Source: Miscanthus floridulus (lineage: Eukaryota; Streptophyta; Magnoliopsida; Poales; Poaceae). Taken from it: a stretch of 64,000 nucleotides of DNA. Shown here piece by piece: positions 1 through 10,821 of this stretch. The notes under the pieces are model-generated. The model was given only the letters and a program-made list of their open reading frames with translations, made no database searches and was not told where the DNA came from. Made by a program: the position numbers and the translations under genes. The stretch is taken from the NCBI RefSeq assembly GCF_019320115.1, contig NC_089591.1:23662502-23726501 (forward strand). The letters run 5' to 3'. Each line of letters opens with the position of its first letter. The stretch's first letter is position 1.

Positions 1-916
1 TCCTAGCTTGCCTCTAGCCTGGCTAGCCATCTAAGTCAGGGCAGACTTAGCCTGGTCCAATCAAGTCAATTCATAGTTGTTTGGTTGTCTGCATTATGTA
101 AGCCTGGTTAGACACAAGTTTGTTTAGTTGGTTGGCTTACTTTGCATACAATCACCTTTTCTTTGAGCAGGTAAGATCACCCCTCTGAGGTATTTTCACG
201 AATAGGTGATGGGCATGCTCGTGCAACTTACCTCCACGCCCACCTCGCTCCTCCGCTCGGTCGTCGAGCTCCTCCTCACGGTTGTGCCACTAGGGGAGCA
301 CACCACCGCGCCCACCTCGCTTGTTCACACGGCAATCGGAGCTCCATCGCACGGTCGCAGCATCACCACCAACACACTACCGCACGGTCACAACAATAGC
401 ACACCACCGTGAGCTCGCCCTTGCTAGCCATCTCCCTCCCAATGTCTCTCTTGCCTTTATGTTCCCTACCTCAAATCAGAGCACAACTCACACATGCCAA
501 TGCCATCTTGATTTAGTAGAAGAGCACTACTTGGTGGCCCGGCGATTCAGAGCGTGTGGGGGCACCATTGCCAGCGAGGTAGATGCATAGGGTGTAGGGG
601 CCACGGTCACCACGGATCTCGACTAGCCTCACCAGTCTCACCACGCACATGACACGCGCGAATCTCATCCCATGGCGCTAGCCACCGGCGCAAGCTCCTT
701 CGCCATGTAGCACCTGACGGCTGACACGAGCTCCTTCGCGTGGCACCTGGAGGCCAACGGCAGCGAAGGCACGAGCCCACACAGGCGCACTGTGCGGTAG
801 CGGGGAGTGGCGTGAGTCAGTGAGGGAAGGAGGTGACGTGATTCACGGCTGCTGCTTGGGCTAGCCTAGCAACGGGAGAACGATCGATTCCTGCATTTCT
901 AGTGAGCTTGGCCAAG
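1..916. other. Left flank of the Copia element; no gene recognised
   Basis: This stretch lies outside the Copia 5' LTR. It is GC-rich from about 200 to 860 with many CTC and CGC triplets. Short open frames at 206-412 and 321-590 overlap in different frames and show no recognisable domain or composition, so I do not call a gene. Positions 75-87 (GTTGTTTGGTTG) resemble, in inverted orientation, the motif at 57048-57063 on the other side of the Copia element. The Copia element may therefore have inserted into an older DNA transposon or MITE with that terminal motif, but the match is only about 12 bases. Nothing else is identified. Confidence 0.4.
912..916. repeat. Left target-site duplication of the Copia element (CCAAG)
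   Basis: CCAAG abuts the TG of the 5' LTR. The right partner at 56955-56959 is CAAAG, so four of five bases match. This supports the two LTRs belonging to one insertion event despite 52 kb between them. Confidence 0.6.
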
Positions 917-2925
917 TGAAAGCTCTGGTTTAGTTTTAGAAATTGATAAAACCCTAAGTGCTAACATATTTTTCTAGTGATCATGAGATAGGTAGCATAT
1001 TCCAAGTGATGGAGACATTGGTGAAGATCATGATGATGGTGTGACCATGGTGATGATCGAGGGCTCAAGCTTGGAAAAGAAGAAAGAGAAAAACAAAAAG
1101 CTGAAGACAAAGGTGAAACTTGAATGGAGCTTTTTGTTTGGTGATCGAGACACTTAGCGAGTGTGATCAAATTTAGGATCAATAGCCGTACTATTAAGAG
1201 GAGTGAAACTCATATCGAAATACGGTTATGAAAGTGCCACTAGATGTTTTAACTCATTGCATATACATTTATTTCTAGTGGAGTGCTAACACCTTTAAAA
1301 ATGTGTTGTAAAAATATGCTAACACACGTGCACAAGGTGATACACTTGGTGGTTAGTATATTTGAGCAAGGGTGGAGAAGTTGGTGAAGTGGAGGAGGTG
1401 TTTGTCACTGTTTTTAGTGACCGGATGCTGGTTTCGGTGTGACTAGACTCGGAGGTGCAGCGTCCGGTCATTTATAAAACTTAGTGGCATGCTCGGGCTG
1501 CTCTCAGCTTGTGACCGGACGCAGGGTCAACTTGTGACCTGATGCGCTGGTGGTGAGTCCGGTCAGCTGTGATGTATGGTGACGTAGGTGACTAAGCGAG
1601 CGTGGTGAAGACCTGACACTGGTGCGCGTCTAAATGTGGTGGACCTGACGCGTTCGATCGTGTTTGCATGGATCTGTAACCTCTCTGGAGTTGACCTAAC
1701 ATGCGGTGGCTAGAGTGATCAGCGCGTCCGATCGTCCGTTGGCGGCGCGCGCGATTCTGTTGACCTAGCGCAGTGCGAGTGAGTTAGGTCAACCGCAGGT
1801 GCGTCTAGTCTCAACTTAATGTGTGAGGGTTTGAATTCGACTGTTGGAATCGTACGCGCGAGGTTGAACGGGAGTGACACGTGGCTACAATCCAGTGACC
1901 GGACACAGGGTGTTGTGCATCCGATCGTTATGATCGGCGCATCCCGTCAGCACGAGTTGGGCTGTTGTGAGAGCCCAACTGCTCTATTTCTTGGGGGCTC
2001 CTATTTAAGCCCCTTGGCCGGTCAAGCTCACTCTCTTGGCCATTTGCATTGACATAGCAACCTTGTGAGCTTAGCTCAAGCCCTCCCACTCATCTCCATC
2101 CTAGACTCATCATCTTTGTGAGATTAAGAGTGAATCCAAGTGCATTGCTTGAGTGTTTGCATCTAGAGGCACTTCGTGTTCGTGTTCATGTTTCGCTATG
2201 GGATATGCTTTGTTTCTCTTGGTGGTTGTCGCCACCTAAACAACTTGGTGCAGCAAGGATCGTTGAGCGGAGAAAGATGCTTGTCTCCGGCTCTGATCGT
2301 GGTGATTGTGAGGGGTTCTTGACCTTTATCTGACAGAGAGCCAAAAGGTACTCTAGTGGATTGCTCGTGGCTTGTGTTATTCTCATCTTGTGTTGGTTGT
2401 GTGGCACCCGGTTGCAGGTTTGGCATGTGATGCCGATTAGCGCATGAACCTCCAAGTGAGTGAATCACCATAAGGAGGACTAGCTTGCCGACAAGCAAGT
2501 GAACCTTGGTAAAAAATCTTGTGTCATCTTGTCCTGAGGATTTCTTGGTATTTATTGTGATTGATTGTGATCATCTTATGATTGGTTCACTCCTCAACAC
2601 GGCGGTATACCTCACTATCCATCTTGTGCATTTACATTCTTAGTGTAGCTCAGCTCTTTAGTGTAATTAGTTTTGAGAGCTAGCTTGTGTCGAGTCTAGT
2701 GGTTAGTGAGGCTCTTTAGTTAGTCTTTGAGAGCTCACTAAGTATAGTGACATAACCTTTATGTGCATAGAGACTATAGAAACTAGAATTGTGGTAGGTG
2801 GCTTGCATTTTTAGTAGGCTAACGCAATATTCGCTTTGCCTTATATTTGTCTAACCAGTTTGCTAAGTGTTGTTATAGAAATTTTCAGTACGACATTCGC
2901 CCTCTTTAGCCATTAGGACCTTTCA
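917..2925 (+). repeat. Copia host element 5' LTR
   Basis: 2009 bp, bounded by TGAAAG and TTTCA, and colinear with the copies at 44133-46004 and 55121-56954. The U3 part (about 1400-1950) holds many degenerate copies of a CCGGACGC/GCGTCCGGTC motif. A TATA-like CTATTTAAG lies at 2001-2009. The LTR end carries the block CCATTAGGACCTTTCA shared by all three copies. Short open frames inside it (for example 1819-2052 and 2118-2333) are LTR sequence, not genes. Confidence 0.9.
2001..2009 (+). promoter_or_regulatory. TATA-like box of the Copia 5' LTR
   Basis: CTATTTAAG lies in a CTCC-rich context at the expected U3/R border. The same box is present at 45089-45097 in the solo LTR. It is missing from the 3' LTR because of a deletion at about 56201. 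Transcription from it is inferred. Confidence 0.55.
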
Positions 2926-2941
2926 AGTGACATCAGAGTAG
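2926..2941 (+). other. Copia primer-binding site (degenerate)
   Basis: Directly after the LTR comes AGTGACATCAGAGTAG. It resembles the initiator-methionine tRNA complement TGGTATCAGAGC with several substitutions, which fits an old, immobile copy. Confidence 0.6.
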
Positions 2942-2950
2942 TGGTCACCA

Positions 2951-3616
2951 TGATTTGAGGCTTAACAACCTTCGATATCAAAATAGCTCAAATCAACAAC
3001 ACTAAGAAGCCACCCCAATTTGATGTCTCCAATTATCCTTTGGAAGGCAAAGATGATAACACACATCAAGTCAATCAATAGAAATGTGTGGAAGGTGGTG
3101 GAGACCAAGATTGAGGTAGCCAATGCCAAAGCTCCCACCACCGCCGAAGAAGTGCTACTCCAAAACAATGACATTGCTCTTAGTGCCATTCATGATGCTT
3201 TGGATGAGAGAACATTTGAGAAAATCAAGAACATTGAAATGGCTCATGAGGCATGGAAGAAGTCAGAGGAATCATTTGAGGGCACTCAAGCCATGAAGGG
3301 TGTAAAGACATACATTCTTAAGGAGAAGTTTGCAAGCTTCAAGATAAAAGAAGATGAGAGTGTGCTAGAGATGTTTCATAGGCTTCAAATGCTTGTCAAT
3401 GATCTCAAAGCATTTGGAGAATAAGTGAAGGACAAGGACTTCTCCCACAAGTTCTTGAGATGCTTACCTTCAAGATTTAGCATATTGGTCACTATTCTAG
3501 TGAGGAGTGGTTTGGACACCATGACACCAAACCAAGTGTTGAGAGATGTGATGACTAATGACACCTATAGAGATGATGATGAAAAGGAAGAAAAGAAGGA
3601 GAAGAAAGATGAGAAG
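2951..3616 (+). pseudogene. Copia gag, N-terminal half
   Basis: Gag is the capsid-nucleocapsid precursor that packages element RNA in virus-like particles. This half encodes a typical Copia capsid segment: a WKAKM tract near the start, an ALDERTFEKI stretch, AHEAWKKSEESFEGT, and an EKFASFKIKEDESV helix. It ends in a charged DDDEKEEKKEKKDEK tail. It is broken three ways: a one-base frameshift just before WKAKM (about 3035), a TAA/TGA-type stop at 3422-3424 with the frame resuming directly, and the Gypsy insertion at 3617. The rest of the same gag resumes at 8492. It reads on in the same frame once the insert and one target duplication are removed. Confidence 0.85.
3612..3616. repeat. Left target-site duplication AGAAG of the gag-only Gypsy element
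   Basis: AGAAG at 3612-3616 is repeated exactly at 8492-8496, immediately outside the two 804-bp LTRs. This proves a single insertion into the Copia gag. Confidence 0.9.
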
Positions 3617-4420
3617 TGATGAGGACATCGCCACGCTAGACACACCGACGCCATGGTCTTCCCCAAGTTGCAATTCGTTCCCAACTCAGCTGCCACGTCG
3701 TCTTCGGATTCAGCAGACACGTCGTCACTGTTTCGGTCATAACTTCCTCATACGACATCGAAACGGGCCGTTCTTGGATGCGTTGGAAAGGGGACGACGA
3801 TGCCATCGTTTTGGATCTGGTCCCAGCTCCAGAAGGTCTGTGGATCATTCTGTGTGACCATGGCAAGGTGCTGCGTCACCTATTTGGGCCAACTTGGCCA
3901 TGTATCGTGTCGGGCCTTAAGCCCAAGTTGTGGGCGCCCAACCCCTGGCCACCCCCAACCCTAGGTCGAGTCTTAGACTATAAACACAGCTGCCGCAGCT
4001 GCTACACAATTGGGTTTTGTTTAGAGTTTAGTTTTCCATCGAGAAACTGAATCGTTCATTGTAACTGTGGTGACAAATCCTTTTACAGTGATCTAGGGCC
4101 CCCGTTCTTGATCTCCTCCACTGTGTCGATTAGTCCTTTGGAACCGAGTTCTTGAACCCTCTATTGATATTTGCGTCATTCATATTTGCAATTTCAGATT
4201 GCGTGTTTTTACCTTCTTGCTTGTGCTCTTCGATTCGCTTGCAGGAAAAGCCTTCTTGGCGAGGTCAATCAAGTTGTGCTTGGTTGATAACCAACGGAGC
4301 AGTGGTGTAACGGTTGCAGGGTTCGAATCGTGTCTGATTTGAAGCCGGATCGCCAATGTCGAGATCTCCACAAATCGAACTTACCGGCTACCTCTCGGAA
4401 GATCGGGCCTGTACTCATCA
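3617..4420 (+). repeat. 5' LTR of the gag-only Gypsy element
   Basis: 804 bp, TGATGAGGAC to GTACTCATCA, the same length as its partner at 7688-8491. A TATAAA box lies at 3979-3984 within the LTR. The LTR start is also copied as a short ghost at 7631-7647. Confidence 0.95.
3979..3984 (+). promoter_or_regulatory. TATA box of the gag-only element LTR
   Basis: TATAAA sits about 360 bases into the LTR and is conserved at 8050-8055 in the 3' copy. It is the probable start signal for the element RNA. Confidence 0.6.
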
Positions 4421-4421
4421 A

Positions 4422-4434
4422 TTGGTATAAGATA
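4422..4434 (+). other. Primer-binding site of the gag-only element
   Basis: TTGGTATAAGATA begins two bases after the LTR. It resembles the initiator-Met tRNA complement TGGTATCAGAGC but diverges after eight bases. Confidence 0.6.
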
Positions 4435-5714
4435 TTTCATGTTTACCGCGAGGTATAATCTCGTTTGCCTTAGATTCATATTTGTTCATTACCTAGAGTC
4501 CACAAAAAGCCCAAAAATATTTCAATTTCCGCTGTCCTATCGCCCTTTGTGCCTTTGCAATTTCGTTTCAGATTCGTGTTGTTGAGTTTGTGTCCGTGGT
4601 CGAGTCTTGTTGCTGGTTTAGGATTGTGTTCGTGGTCGTAGTTCAATCGCCCGTTGCTGTGATTTTGTTTTCCGCTGCTATCCCATCCACCGTTCCCAAA
4701 CAACAAGTCGAAGCCACCACATTACTCGACTTGCCCCGCTAGCCGCCTTGTGTAACTTCTCGCCGCCGCGCAAACCCTAGATAGGTTGCCAGCCGCTCTT
4801 ATTTTGCCTGCATCGCAGCCCTCCTTACATCATCAGGCGAATACCTACTACTGTGATCGGTGTTAGAGTTTAGGGACGCTTTGCCCTAACTGCCGCCGCC
4901 GTGTTGTGCCTCCCGGAAAACATACCTTGAGATACCTTCGGTAAAACAGGCATAACTTTTCGCTCGTTTATCAGAAAAATCTGAAATTTTTTGTGCAGCT
5001 TCTTGACACCATTTGGACCCGACCCAAACTCGGCTTCGCCATGTTTGGTTTCATCAGAATTGCCAAAAAAAATCGGGAAAATATAGAAAAAAAATTGTCA
5101 AAGTTTTTGCACGCTTTTCAGAGAACGTGCTGAATTTCTGTAGACCACATCCCACCTCAGTTGTAGGTGCCAATTTTTGTGGTTGCATCTTTTGTGATCC
5201 TTGTTCAGAGAAAAGTATAAAAAAAATAGTAAAAAAAAAGTTTGTTTCCTACTAGTGCCTTTTGGAAAAATCCGGGAAAAATTCAGGAAAAAGGAGAAAT
5301 CCGGGCTATTTGCTTGTTCTGTGAGTTCTTTCGATCGTCCTTTGTTTTCACCTTGTTGCGCTACGTCTTGACACGTCTTAGCCAGCACCTGTGATTTGTA
5401 CTTTGGATCCAGATTGAACAATCGCTACTCTGCACTCGTTAATTGCTAATCCTTGCTGTCCTATTGTGTGCCTACCCATAGCTCCACATATTCTTCTGTC
5501 AGCATAGGTTCATCTTGCAACTGTTACCCACACTCAACAACAGATTGCTTTGCCACTTTGGTTTTGCTCCTGTTTGGCGTTGGTAAGAATACAGGCAAGA
5601 CGGTGGTAAGCCACTTGTGATTTTGCATTCCACTTTCACCACCATCACCACCACTTGTTTCCTTTTAGTTGATAGGGATAATACTTTGGTGTTGTCTTTT
5701 TCTATCTTCTAACC
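4435..5714 (+). other. Leader of the gag-only element, non-coding
   Basis: About 1.28 kb between the primer site and the gag ATG. It has A-runs around 5066-5096 and 5217-5240 and no convincing reading frame; open frames at 5013-5255 and on the minus strand at 5098-5421 look accidental. A leader this long normally holds dimerisation and packaging signals, which I cannot point to here. Confidence 0.6.
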
Positions 5715-7109
5715 ATGACAGGAACTCCGACGAACTTCAATGAGTGCGTGTCCAAGGGCGAGCTTGCAACGTTCATGACTGAACAACGCAATCTTATGAC
5801 CGAGCTGACGCGCAACGTGAACAATCTGGTCACCCGCATTGAACAGCTTGAGCAACGCCCTCCACCTTATCGTGCTGATGATGAAGATGCTGGTGATGAA
5901 GATGCGTATGCTGACGGTGGTGCCCGTCGCCGCCTCAACTTCAATCGTCGCGGTATGGCAGGTAATAATCATGGTAATAATGATCCTTTTGTTAAAATTA
6001 AATTTAGTCTACCACCTTTTGCTGGTAATGTTGATCCAGAGGCATATTTAGATTGGGACCTTGCTGTTCAACAAAAATTTGATTCTCATAATGTTCCTGC
6101 TGAGCATAGAGTTAGACTTGCTACTAGTGAGTTTACTAATTTTGCTTTGTTCTGGTGGAGTGATCTTTGCAATGCCAATAATGCTGCTGCTGTGCCTCAA
6201 ACTTGGAATGTTTTAAAGCAACGTATGAAATCTCGTTTTGTTCCTCCTTATTACCAACATGATTTACGTTTGAAACTACAAACTTTAAAACAAGGTGATA
6301 AAGGAGTAGAAGCATACTATCAAGAATTGCTTATTGGTTTAGCACGTTGTGGTATAAATGAAGATGATGATGATGCTAGTGCTAGATTTTTTGGTGGTTT
6401 AAACCATGATATACATAACATACTTGATTACAAAGAATGGCGCAATTTTTCCCAATTGTATCATCTTGCTATTAAGGCCGAACGAGAAGTACAGGGACGC
6501 AAACAACACCAGCCTTTCAGGTCTAACAATGGGAGGAATTTTCAGCAGCGTTCCGAGCCGGAGACGCCCAAGCTTCCTGTTGCACCACAGCCATCTACAC
6601 CTCCATTTTCTTCTGGGGTAAGTAAATTGTCTAATGTGCAGTTTCCACAGCTGAAGAAAGGTGGCACTCCGGGTGCTTCTACTAGCTCCTCTTCGTCTAG
6701 CTCTAAAATCATTTGCCACCGATGCAAAGGCATGGGACATGTCATGAAGGAATGCCCCAGTCATCGCGCTTTCATTGCTACCGAGGATGGATATGTAAGT
6801 GCTAGTGATATTGAAGATGATTTAGCCCTTGCTGCTAACATTAATGCAGATCCCACCGAGGGCGATCATGACAAGGAGGCCATCACCATTGACTCTGTGG
6901 CTGCTGCCGCGGACTACCCTAGCCTTCTTGTGCAGCGTGTGTTGAGTACACATGTGGGTCATGAAGAAGCGATGAAGATCCAACGCCACAATTTGTTCCA
7001 CATGTATCTCATTGTGCAGGGTTGTCGTGTTCTCACTATCATTGATAGCGGGAGTTGCAACAACTTGGTGAGTTCAGATTTGGTTGACAAGCTTGGCTTG
7101 ACCACATGA
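5715..7109 (+). CDS. Gag with start of aspartic protease, gag-only Gypsy element
   Basis: 464 residues. The N-terminal part (about residues 15-48) is a predicted coiled coil followed by an acidic DDEDAGDEDA tract. A Ty3/gypsy-type capsid domain covers about residues 95-250, with the landmarks FSLPPFAGN, PEAYLDW and FFGGLNHDI. A CCHC zinc knuckle is intact at C334, C337, H342 and C347. A DSGS motif with D444 marks the active-site loop of a retroviral-type aspartic protease. The frame then meets a TGA at 7107-7109, but homologous protease sequence continues in the same frame to 7574. The TGA is probably a recent CGA-to-TGA change, so the intact product would be about 619 residues. The ATG at 5715 is the first in frame after the leader. 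Confidence 0.88.
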   Translation: MTGTPTNFNECVSKGELATFMTEQRNLMTELTRNVNNLVTRIEQLEQRPPPYRADDEDAGDEDAYADGGARRRLNFNRRGMAGNNHGNNDPFVKIKFSLPPFAGNVDPEAYLDWDLAVQQKFDSHNVPAEHRVRLATSEFTNFALFWWSDLCNANNAAAVPQTWNVLKQRMKSRFVPPYYQHDLRLKLQTLKQGDKGVEAYYQELLIGLARCGINEDDDDASARFFGGLNHDIHNILDYKEWRNFSQLYHLAIKAEREVQGRKQHQPFRSNNGRNFQQRSEPETPKLPVAPQPSTPPFSSGVSKLSNVQFPQLKKGGTPGASTSSSSSSSKIICHRCKGMGHVMKECPSHRAFIATEDGYVSASDIEDDLALAANINADPTEGDHDKEAITIDSVAAAADYPSLLVQRVLSTHVGHEEAMKIQRHNLFHMYLIVQGCRVLTIIDSGSCNNLVSSDLVDKLGLTT

Positions 7110-7574
7110 CAACATTCGTATCCATATAAACTTCAATGGTTCAATAATAGTGGTAAGACTAAGGTAACTAAATCAGCATGCATTAGCTTTTTCACAGGCT
7201 CTTATCATGATACTGCTGATTTTGATGTTGTCCCTATGCAAGCTTGTTCCATTTTGTTAGGTCGCCCATGGGAATTTGATAATGATGCTTTACACCATGG
7301 TAGAACTAATACATACACTATCATACATAAGGACAAGAAAATTATATTGCTGCCTTTGTCTCCTACGGATATTATTAAACATGCTCATGAGATCAAAAAT
7401 AAACCTCCAACAGACATTGCTAAAAATAATGGGATTAAGTTAAAAGGAGGTGCTTTTCTTGCTACAACTCCTGCTACTGCTGAGTTATGTGATAATCCTG
7501 ATGCACCATGTTATACTATGTTTTGTCAACCTTTTATGTCTGGTGCATTGCCTGCTGTCACTAACCTTTTGTAG
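7110..7574 (+). pseudogene. Protease remainder downstream of the TGA, gag-only Gypsy element
   Basis: This is in the same frame as the upstream gag and separated from it only by the TGA. It shows the second conserved protease block, CSILLGRPWEFDNDALHH, seen after the DSG loop in plant Gypsy proteases, followed by a lysine-rich tail ending at TAG 7572-7574. No RT motif follows. Either readthrough or a single repairing base would join it to gag. Confidence 0.75.
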
Positions 7575-7592
7575 GAGTTCGCTGATGACGGG

Positions 7593-7705
7593 ATGGAGTC
7601 GAGGACGACTCCAATTCTACAAGGAGGGGATGATGAGGACATCGCCAAGATGGAGTCAAGGACGACTCCAATTCGAGAAGGGGAGGATGATGAGGACATC
7701 GCCAC
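7593..7705 (+). repeat. Duplicated polypurine tract plus LTR-start ghost
   Basis: Two copies of a 57-bp unit lie in tandem: 7593-7649 and 7650-7705, the second running into the real 3' LTR. Each holds GACGACTCCAATTC, a purine tract (AAGGAGGGGA, then GAGAAGGGGAGGA) and TGATGAGGACATCGCCA, which is the first 17 bases of the LTR. The copy at 7631-7647 is therefore a false LTR start in front of the true one at 7688. Confidence 0.85.
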
Positions 7706-8491
7706 GCTGGACACACCGACGCCATGGTCTTCCCCAAGTTGCAATTCGTTCCCAACTCAGCTGCCACGTCGTCTTCGGATTTAGCAGACACGTCGTCACT
7801 GTTTCGGTCGTAACTTCCTCATACGACATCGAAACGGGCCGTTCTTGGATGCGTTGGAAAGGGGACGACGATGCCATCATTTTGGATCTGGTCCCAGCTC
7901 CAAAAGGTCTGTGGATCATTCTGTGTGACCATGGCAAGGTGCTGCGTCACCTATTTGGGCCAACTTGGCCATGTATCGTGTCGGGCCTTAAGCCCAAGTT
8001 GTGGGCGCCCAACCCCTGGCTGTCCCCAACCCTAGGTCGAGTCTTAGACTATAAACACAGCCGCCGCTACTGCTACACAATTGGGTTTTGTTTAGAGTTT
8101 AGTTTTCCATCGAGAAACTGAATCGTTCATTGTAACTGTGGTGACAAATCCTTTTACAGTGATCCAGGGCCCCCGTTCTTGATCTCCTCCACTGTGTCGA
8201 TTAGTCCTTTGGAACCGAGTTCTTGAACCCTCTATTGATATTTGTGTCATTCATATTTGCAATTTCAGATTGCGTGTTTTTACCTTCTTGCTTGTGCTCT
8301 TCGATTCGCTTGCAGGAAAAGCCTTCTTGGCGAGGTCAATCAAGTTGTGCTTGGTTGATAACCAACAGAGCAATGGTGTAACAGTTGCAGGGTTTGAATC
8401 GTGTCTGATTTGAAGCCAGATCGCCAACGTCGAGATCTCCACAAATCGAACTTACCGGCTACCTCTCGGAAGATCGGGCCTGTACTCATCA
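7688..8491 (+). repeat. 3' LTR of the gag-only Gypsy element
   Basis: 804 bp, matching 3617-4420 end to end with no length difference. TATAAA lies at 8050-8055. It is followed by the target duplication AGAAG at 8492-8496. Confidence 0.95.
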
Positions 8492-9557
8492 AGAAGAAGG
8501 ATGAGAAGAAGAAGAGTGTGGCCTTCAAAGTCACATCATCCAAGGGCAAGGCAAAGAAAGAATCATCAAGTGAAGATGAAGATTTGAGCTTTGATGAGAT
8601 GGATGATAAGAAGATGACTCTCTTTGTGAAGAGATTTAGTAAGTTCATGGTGAAGAAGGGCTACCATGCTAGAAGGAAGAAGTCTTCATCTAAGAACAAG
8701 GAAGAGTCAAGAAGGTGCTTCAAGTGTGGAAGCAAGGATCATCTTATTGCTCAATGCCCATACAATAGCAACAATGATGATGATGACAAGAAGAGCAAGA
8801 AGAAGGGCAAGAAGGAGAAGATGACCTTCAAGAAGAAGAAGGGTGGTTCATATGTGGTCACTTGGGATAGTGATGCTTCCTCAAGCGATGATGATGATAG
8901 TGATGATGACAAGACCACCAATAAGAAGTCTCTTTCAAGCATTGCTATCAATGAGAAGCCTTCTTTCTTTGACACTCCATCTTGCTTCATGGCTAAGGCC
9001 ACTAAGGTACAAACTTGTGATGATGGATGTGATGAGGAACATGATAATGAAAGTGAAAGTAATAATGATGATGAGCCAACTAAAGATGAACTACTTGACA
9101 TGTTAGATGATGCTAAGGAACATTTTGATATTAAGAGAAGGGAATGCAAAGACTTACGAAAGGAAGTAAAAGCCCTTAAGCAAGCCTTTGATGAGCTCAA
9201 TGCATCTCATAAGAGGTTAGAGGAAGCCCATGAGAAGCTTGGCAAGGCTCACAATAAGCTTGAAAAAGCTCATTCCTCTCTACTTGATGAGCAAAATGTG
9301 AAAGAGCATGTTGAAACATGTGATGTAGGCTTAACTTATGATATAATTGATGAATCATTCTATAAGCCTATCATTGTTGCTCCCACTAACCCTTCTTGTA
9401 GCACTTCCACTTTCACCTCATCTAGTGGTGATGACTTTACTTGTGATGCCTCACTAATGGTTGAGAATGAGACCCTCAAGAAGGAGGTCAATGAGCTCAC
9501 TCGCGCCTTAGGCAAAGCCTATGGTGGTGAGGACCGCTTGCTTATGTGCTTGGGTGC
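8492..9557 (+). pseudogene. Copia gag, C-terminal half with zinc knuckle
   Basis: This continues the gag interrupted at 3617. It is lysine- and aspartate-rich, with one CCHC zinc knuckle at 8715-8756 (CFKCGSKDHLIAQC) for RNA binding. Acidic serine runs follow around 8875-8930. A heptad-like coiled coil covers about 9085-9295 (repeats of the form KRLEEAHEKLGKAHNKLEKAH). The frame is open until the insertion at 9558. The translated frame runs into the inserted DNA to a TAG at 9655-9657, which is not native. Serine-rich minus-strand frames here are shadows. The gag C-terminus beyond LLMCLG has been lost. Confidence 0.88.
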
Positions 9558-9891
9558 TGTTGGCATTTCTAAACGCAATCACCAAGTATGGAGTTTTAAG
9601 TCCATCCCCGGCAACAGCACCAAAAAATGCTTGTTGGCATTTCTTAGCGTTACCTAGCAATGGCACCAGAAATGCCATGACGATATTTCTGAACACATGC
9701 AGAAATATTCTGCAAGCGCACTGATATATCGTTGTAGCATTTCACCTAGAAGTATTCGGGTATCGGTCATTTATATTTTCCCAAAGGAAGGCATGGTATA
9801 AAAGTCTCTAGCAGGGACATGGTCAAGATAATATGACTGTATAATAGACCAAAGTTCATAATAGGGGTAATCCAAGATAGATAGTGGATAG
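9558..9891 (+). mobile_element. LTR-like fragment of an unidentified retrotransposon
   Basis: It begins TGTTGGCATTTCT exactly where the Copia gag stops, and repeats close variants of that phrase and of the CCCCGGCAACAGCACC block (9632-9645, 9660-9675). A TATAAAAG is at 9797-9804. This looks like the start of a plus-strand LTR, but its right part is absent because of the insertion at 9892 and the later deletion. I do not recognise the family with confidence. Confidence 0.5.
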
Positions 9892-10821
9892 TGTGACACC
9901 CACACTCGAGCAAATCTCAAAGATAAAGATAAAAGAAAGAATAAAAAAAATAAAAGAATAAATCTAAACTAGAGCAGGCTTATCTTGTATAGCTATGCTA
10001 AGATGAGCATATCATACAAATACATGAATGTCTAAGGGTAGCAATCCTAAGTTAAGATAGCTTTGGTCATTATAAACTTACTTCGAGCACCGGAGCGTAC
10101 CTAATCTATCAGACAATACCGACATACGGCTCTACGCCGTATCCGAACATGGGGGATTATGAAGGATGGTCATGGCTGTCACCACCTGCCACCTACCCCT
10201 CAACCGTGGGATACGAGGTAAACGAAGGTAACGTGTAGCTTAGACACTACATCTATGCTAACCGTTACTACTCTAGCGTCAGTCAGGTTCATCCGTCTTT
10301 ATAATGACCAAACTAGAGCATTTGCCATGGGGACGGACGACGAACCTGCAAGAATATAATGACCAAAACTAATCTTAAAGTAGAACTCACTACCTCAATT
10401 TAGGTCTTGGTCTAAACATGTATGTTTGAAAGATTAAGCATAAAGTTCTATATGCTAAATGAATAACATAAGAACTTAGCTCTAGTTTCATAACATAGCT
10501 ATATTGATAATGTGAGAGCAAATACAAAAGGAAACTCTTGATATTATTCATACCAAAAGGCTCAAGTTGCTGAAGCTCTCCAATGTAGCTTCTCCAAGCT
10601 CCAACTACACTACTAAATTAGTAAAAGAGTACAAGTGGAGGGAGAGAGGCTCAAATGTGGTGTGTGGTGTGAATGGAGCTCTCCCCCTTCTTATATACTA
10701 CTTCTATGGTTAGATTGAATATAAATTAGGAAACCTCCCAAACTGACCTCCTAGCGCATTGATGATACCGCCTGAGGAAGCTGGGCCTGGTTGGTAGAGG
10801 CAGGGGTGCGGGCGCACCCTG
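9892..10821 (-). repeat. Minus-strand chromovirus-like LTR, 3' part only
   Basis: On the minus strand it ends GGGTGTCACA (plus TGTGACACCC at 9892). A minus-strand TATATAAG lies at 10690-10697, placing U3 to the right and U5 to the left. Its internal layout resembles the Tekay-type LTRs further right. It is cut at 10822 by the next element and no continuation is found in the window. No coding sequence is present. Confidence 0.5.

Larger units (their letters stand above)
3617..8491 (+). mobile_element. Non-autonomous gag-protease-only Gypsy retrotransposon (TR-GAG-like)
   Basis: A complete 4875-bp element: two 804-bp LTRs, a tRNA primer site after the first, a gag-protease frame and a purine tract before the second, flanked by the perfect duplication AGAAG. 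There is no reverse transcriptase, RNase H or integrase. Only about 110 bases separate the protease remnant from the 3' LTR. It fits the class of terminal-repeat elements that keep only GAG and depend on partner polymerases. By eye the two LTRs differ at under 20 positions, mostly transitions, so insertion was fairly recent. It is younger than the Copia element whose gag it interrupts. Confidence 0.93.

Noticed and set aside
206..590. Two overlapping open frames (68 and 89 codons) in the left flank as a host gene
   Set aside because: They overlap in different frames, show no domain, and arise from GC-rich CTC/CAC repeats. No splice or promoter signal was convincing.
8751..9200. 149-codon serine-rich minus-strand frame
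   Set aside because: It is the exact antisense of the lysine/aspartate-rich Copia gag; the serine runs are a by-product of AGA/GAT repeats.
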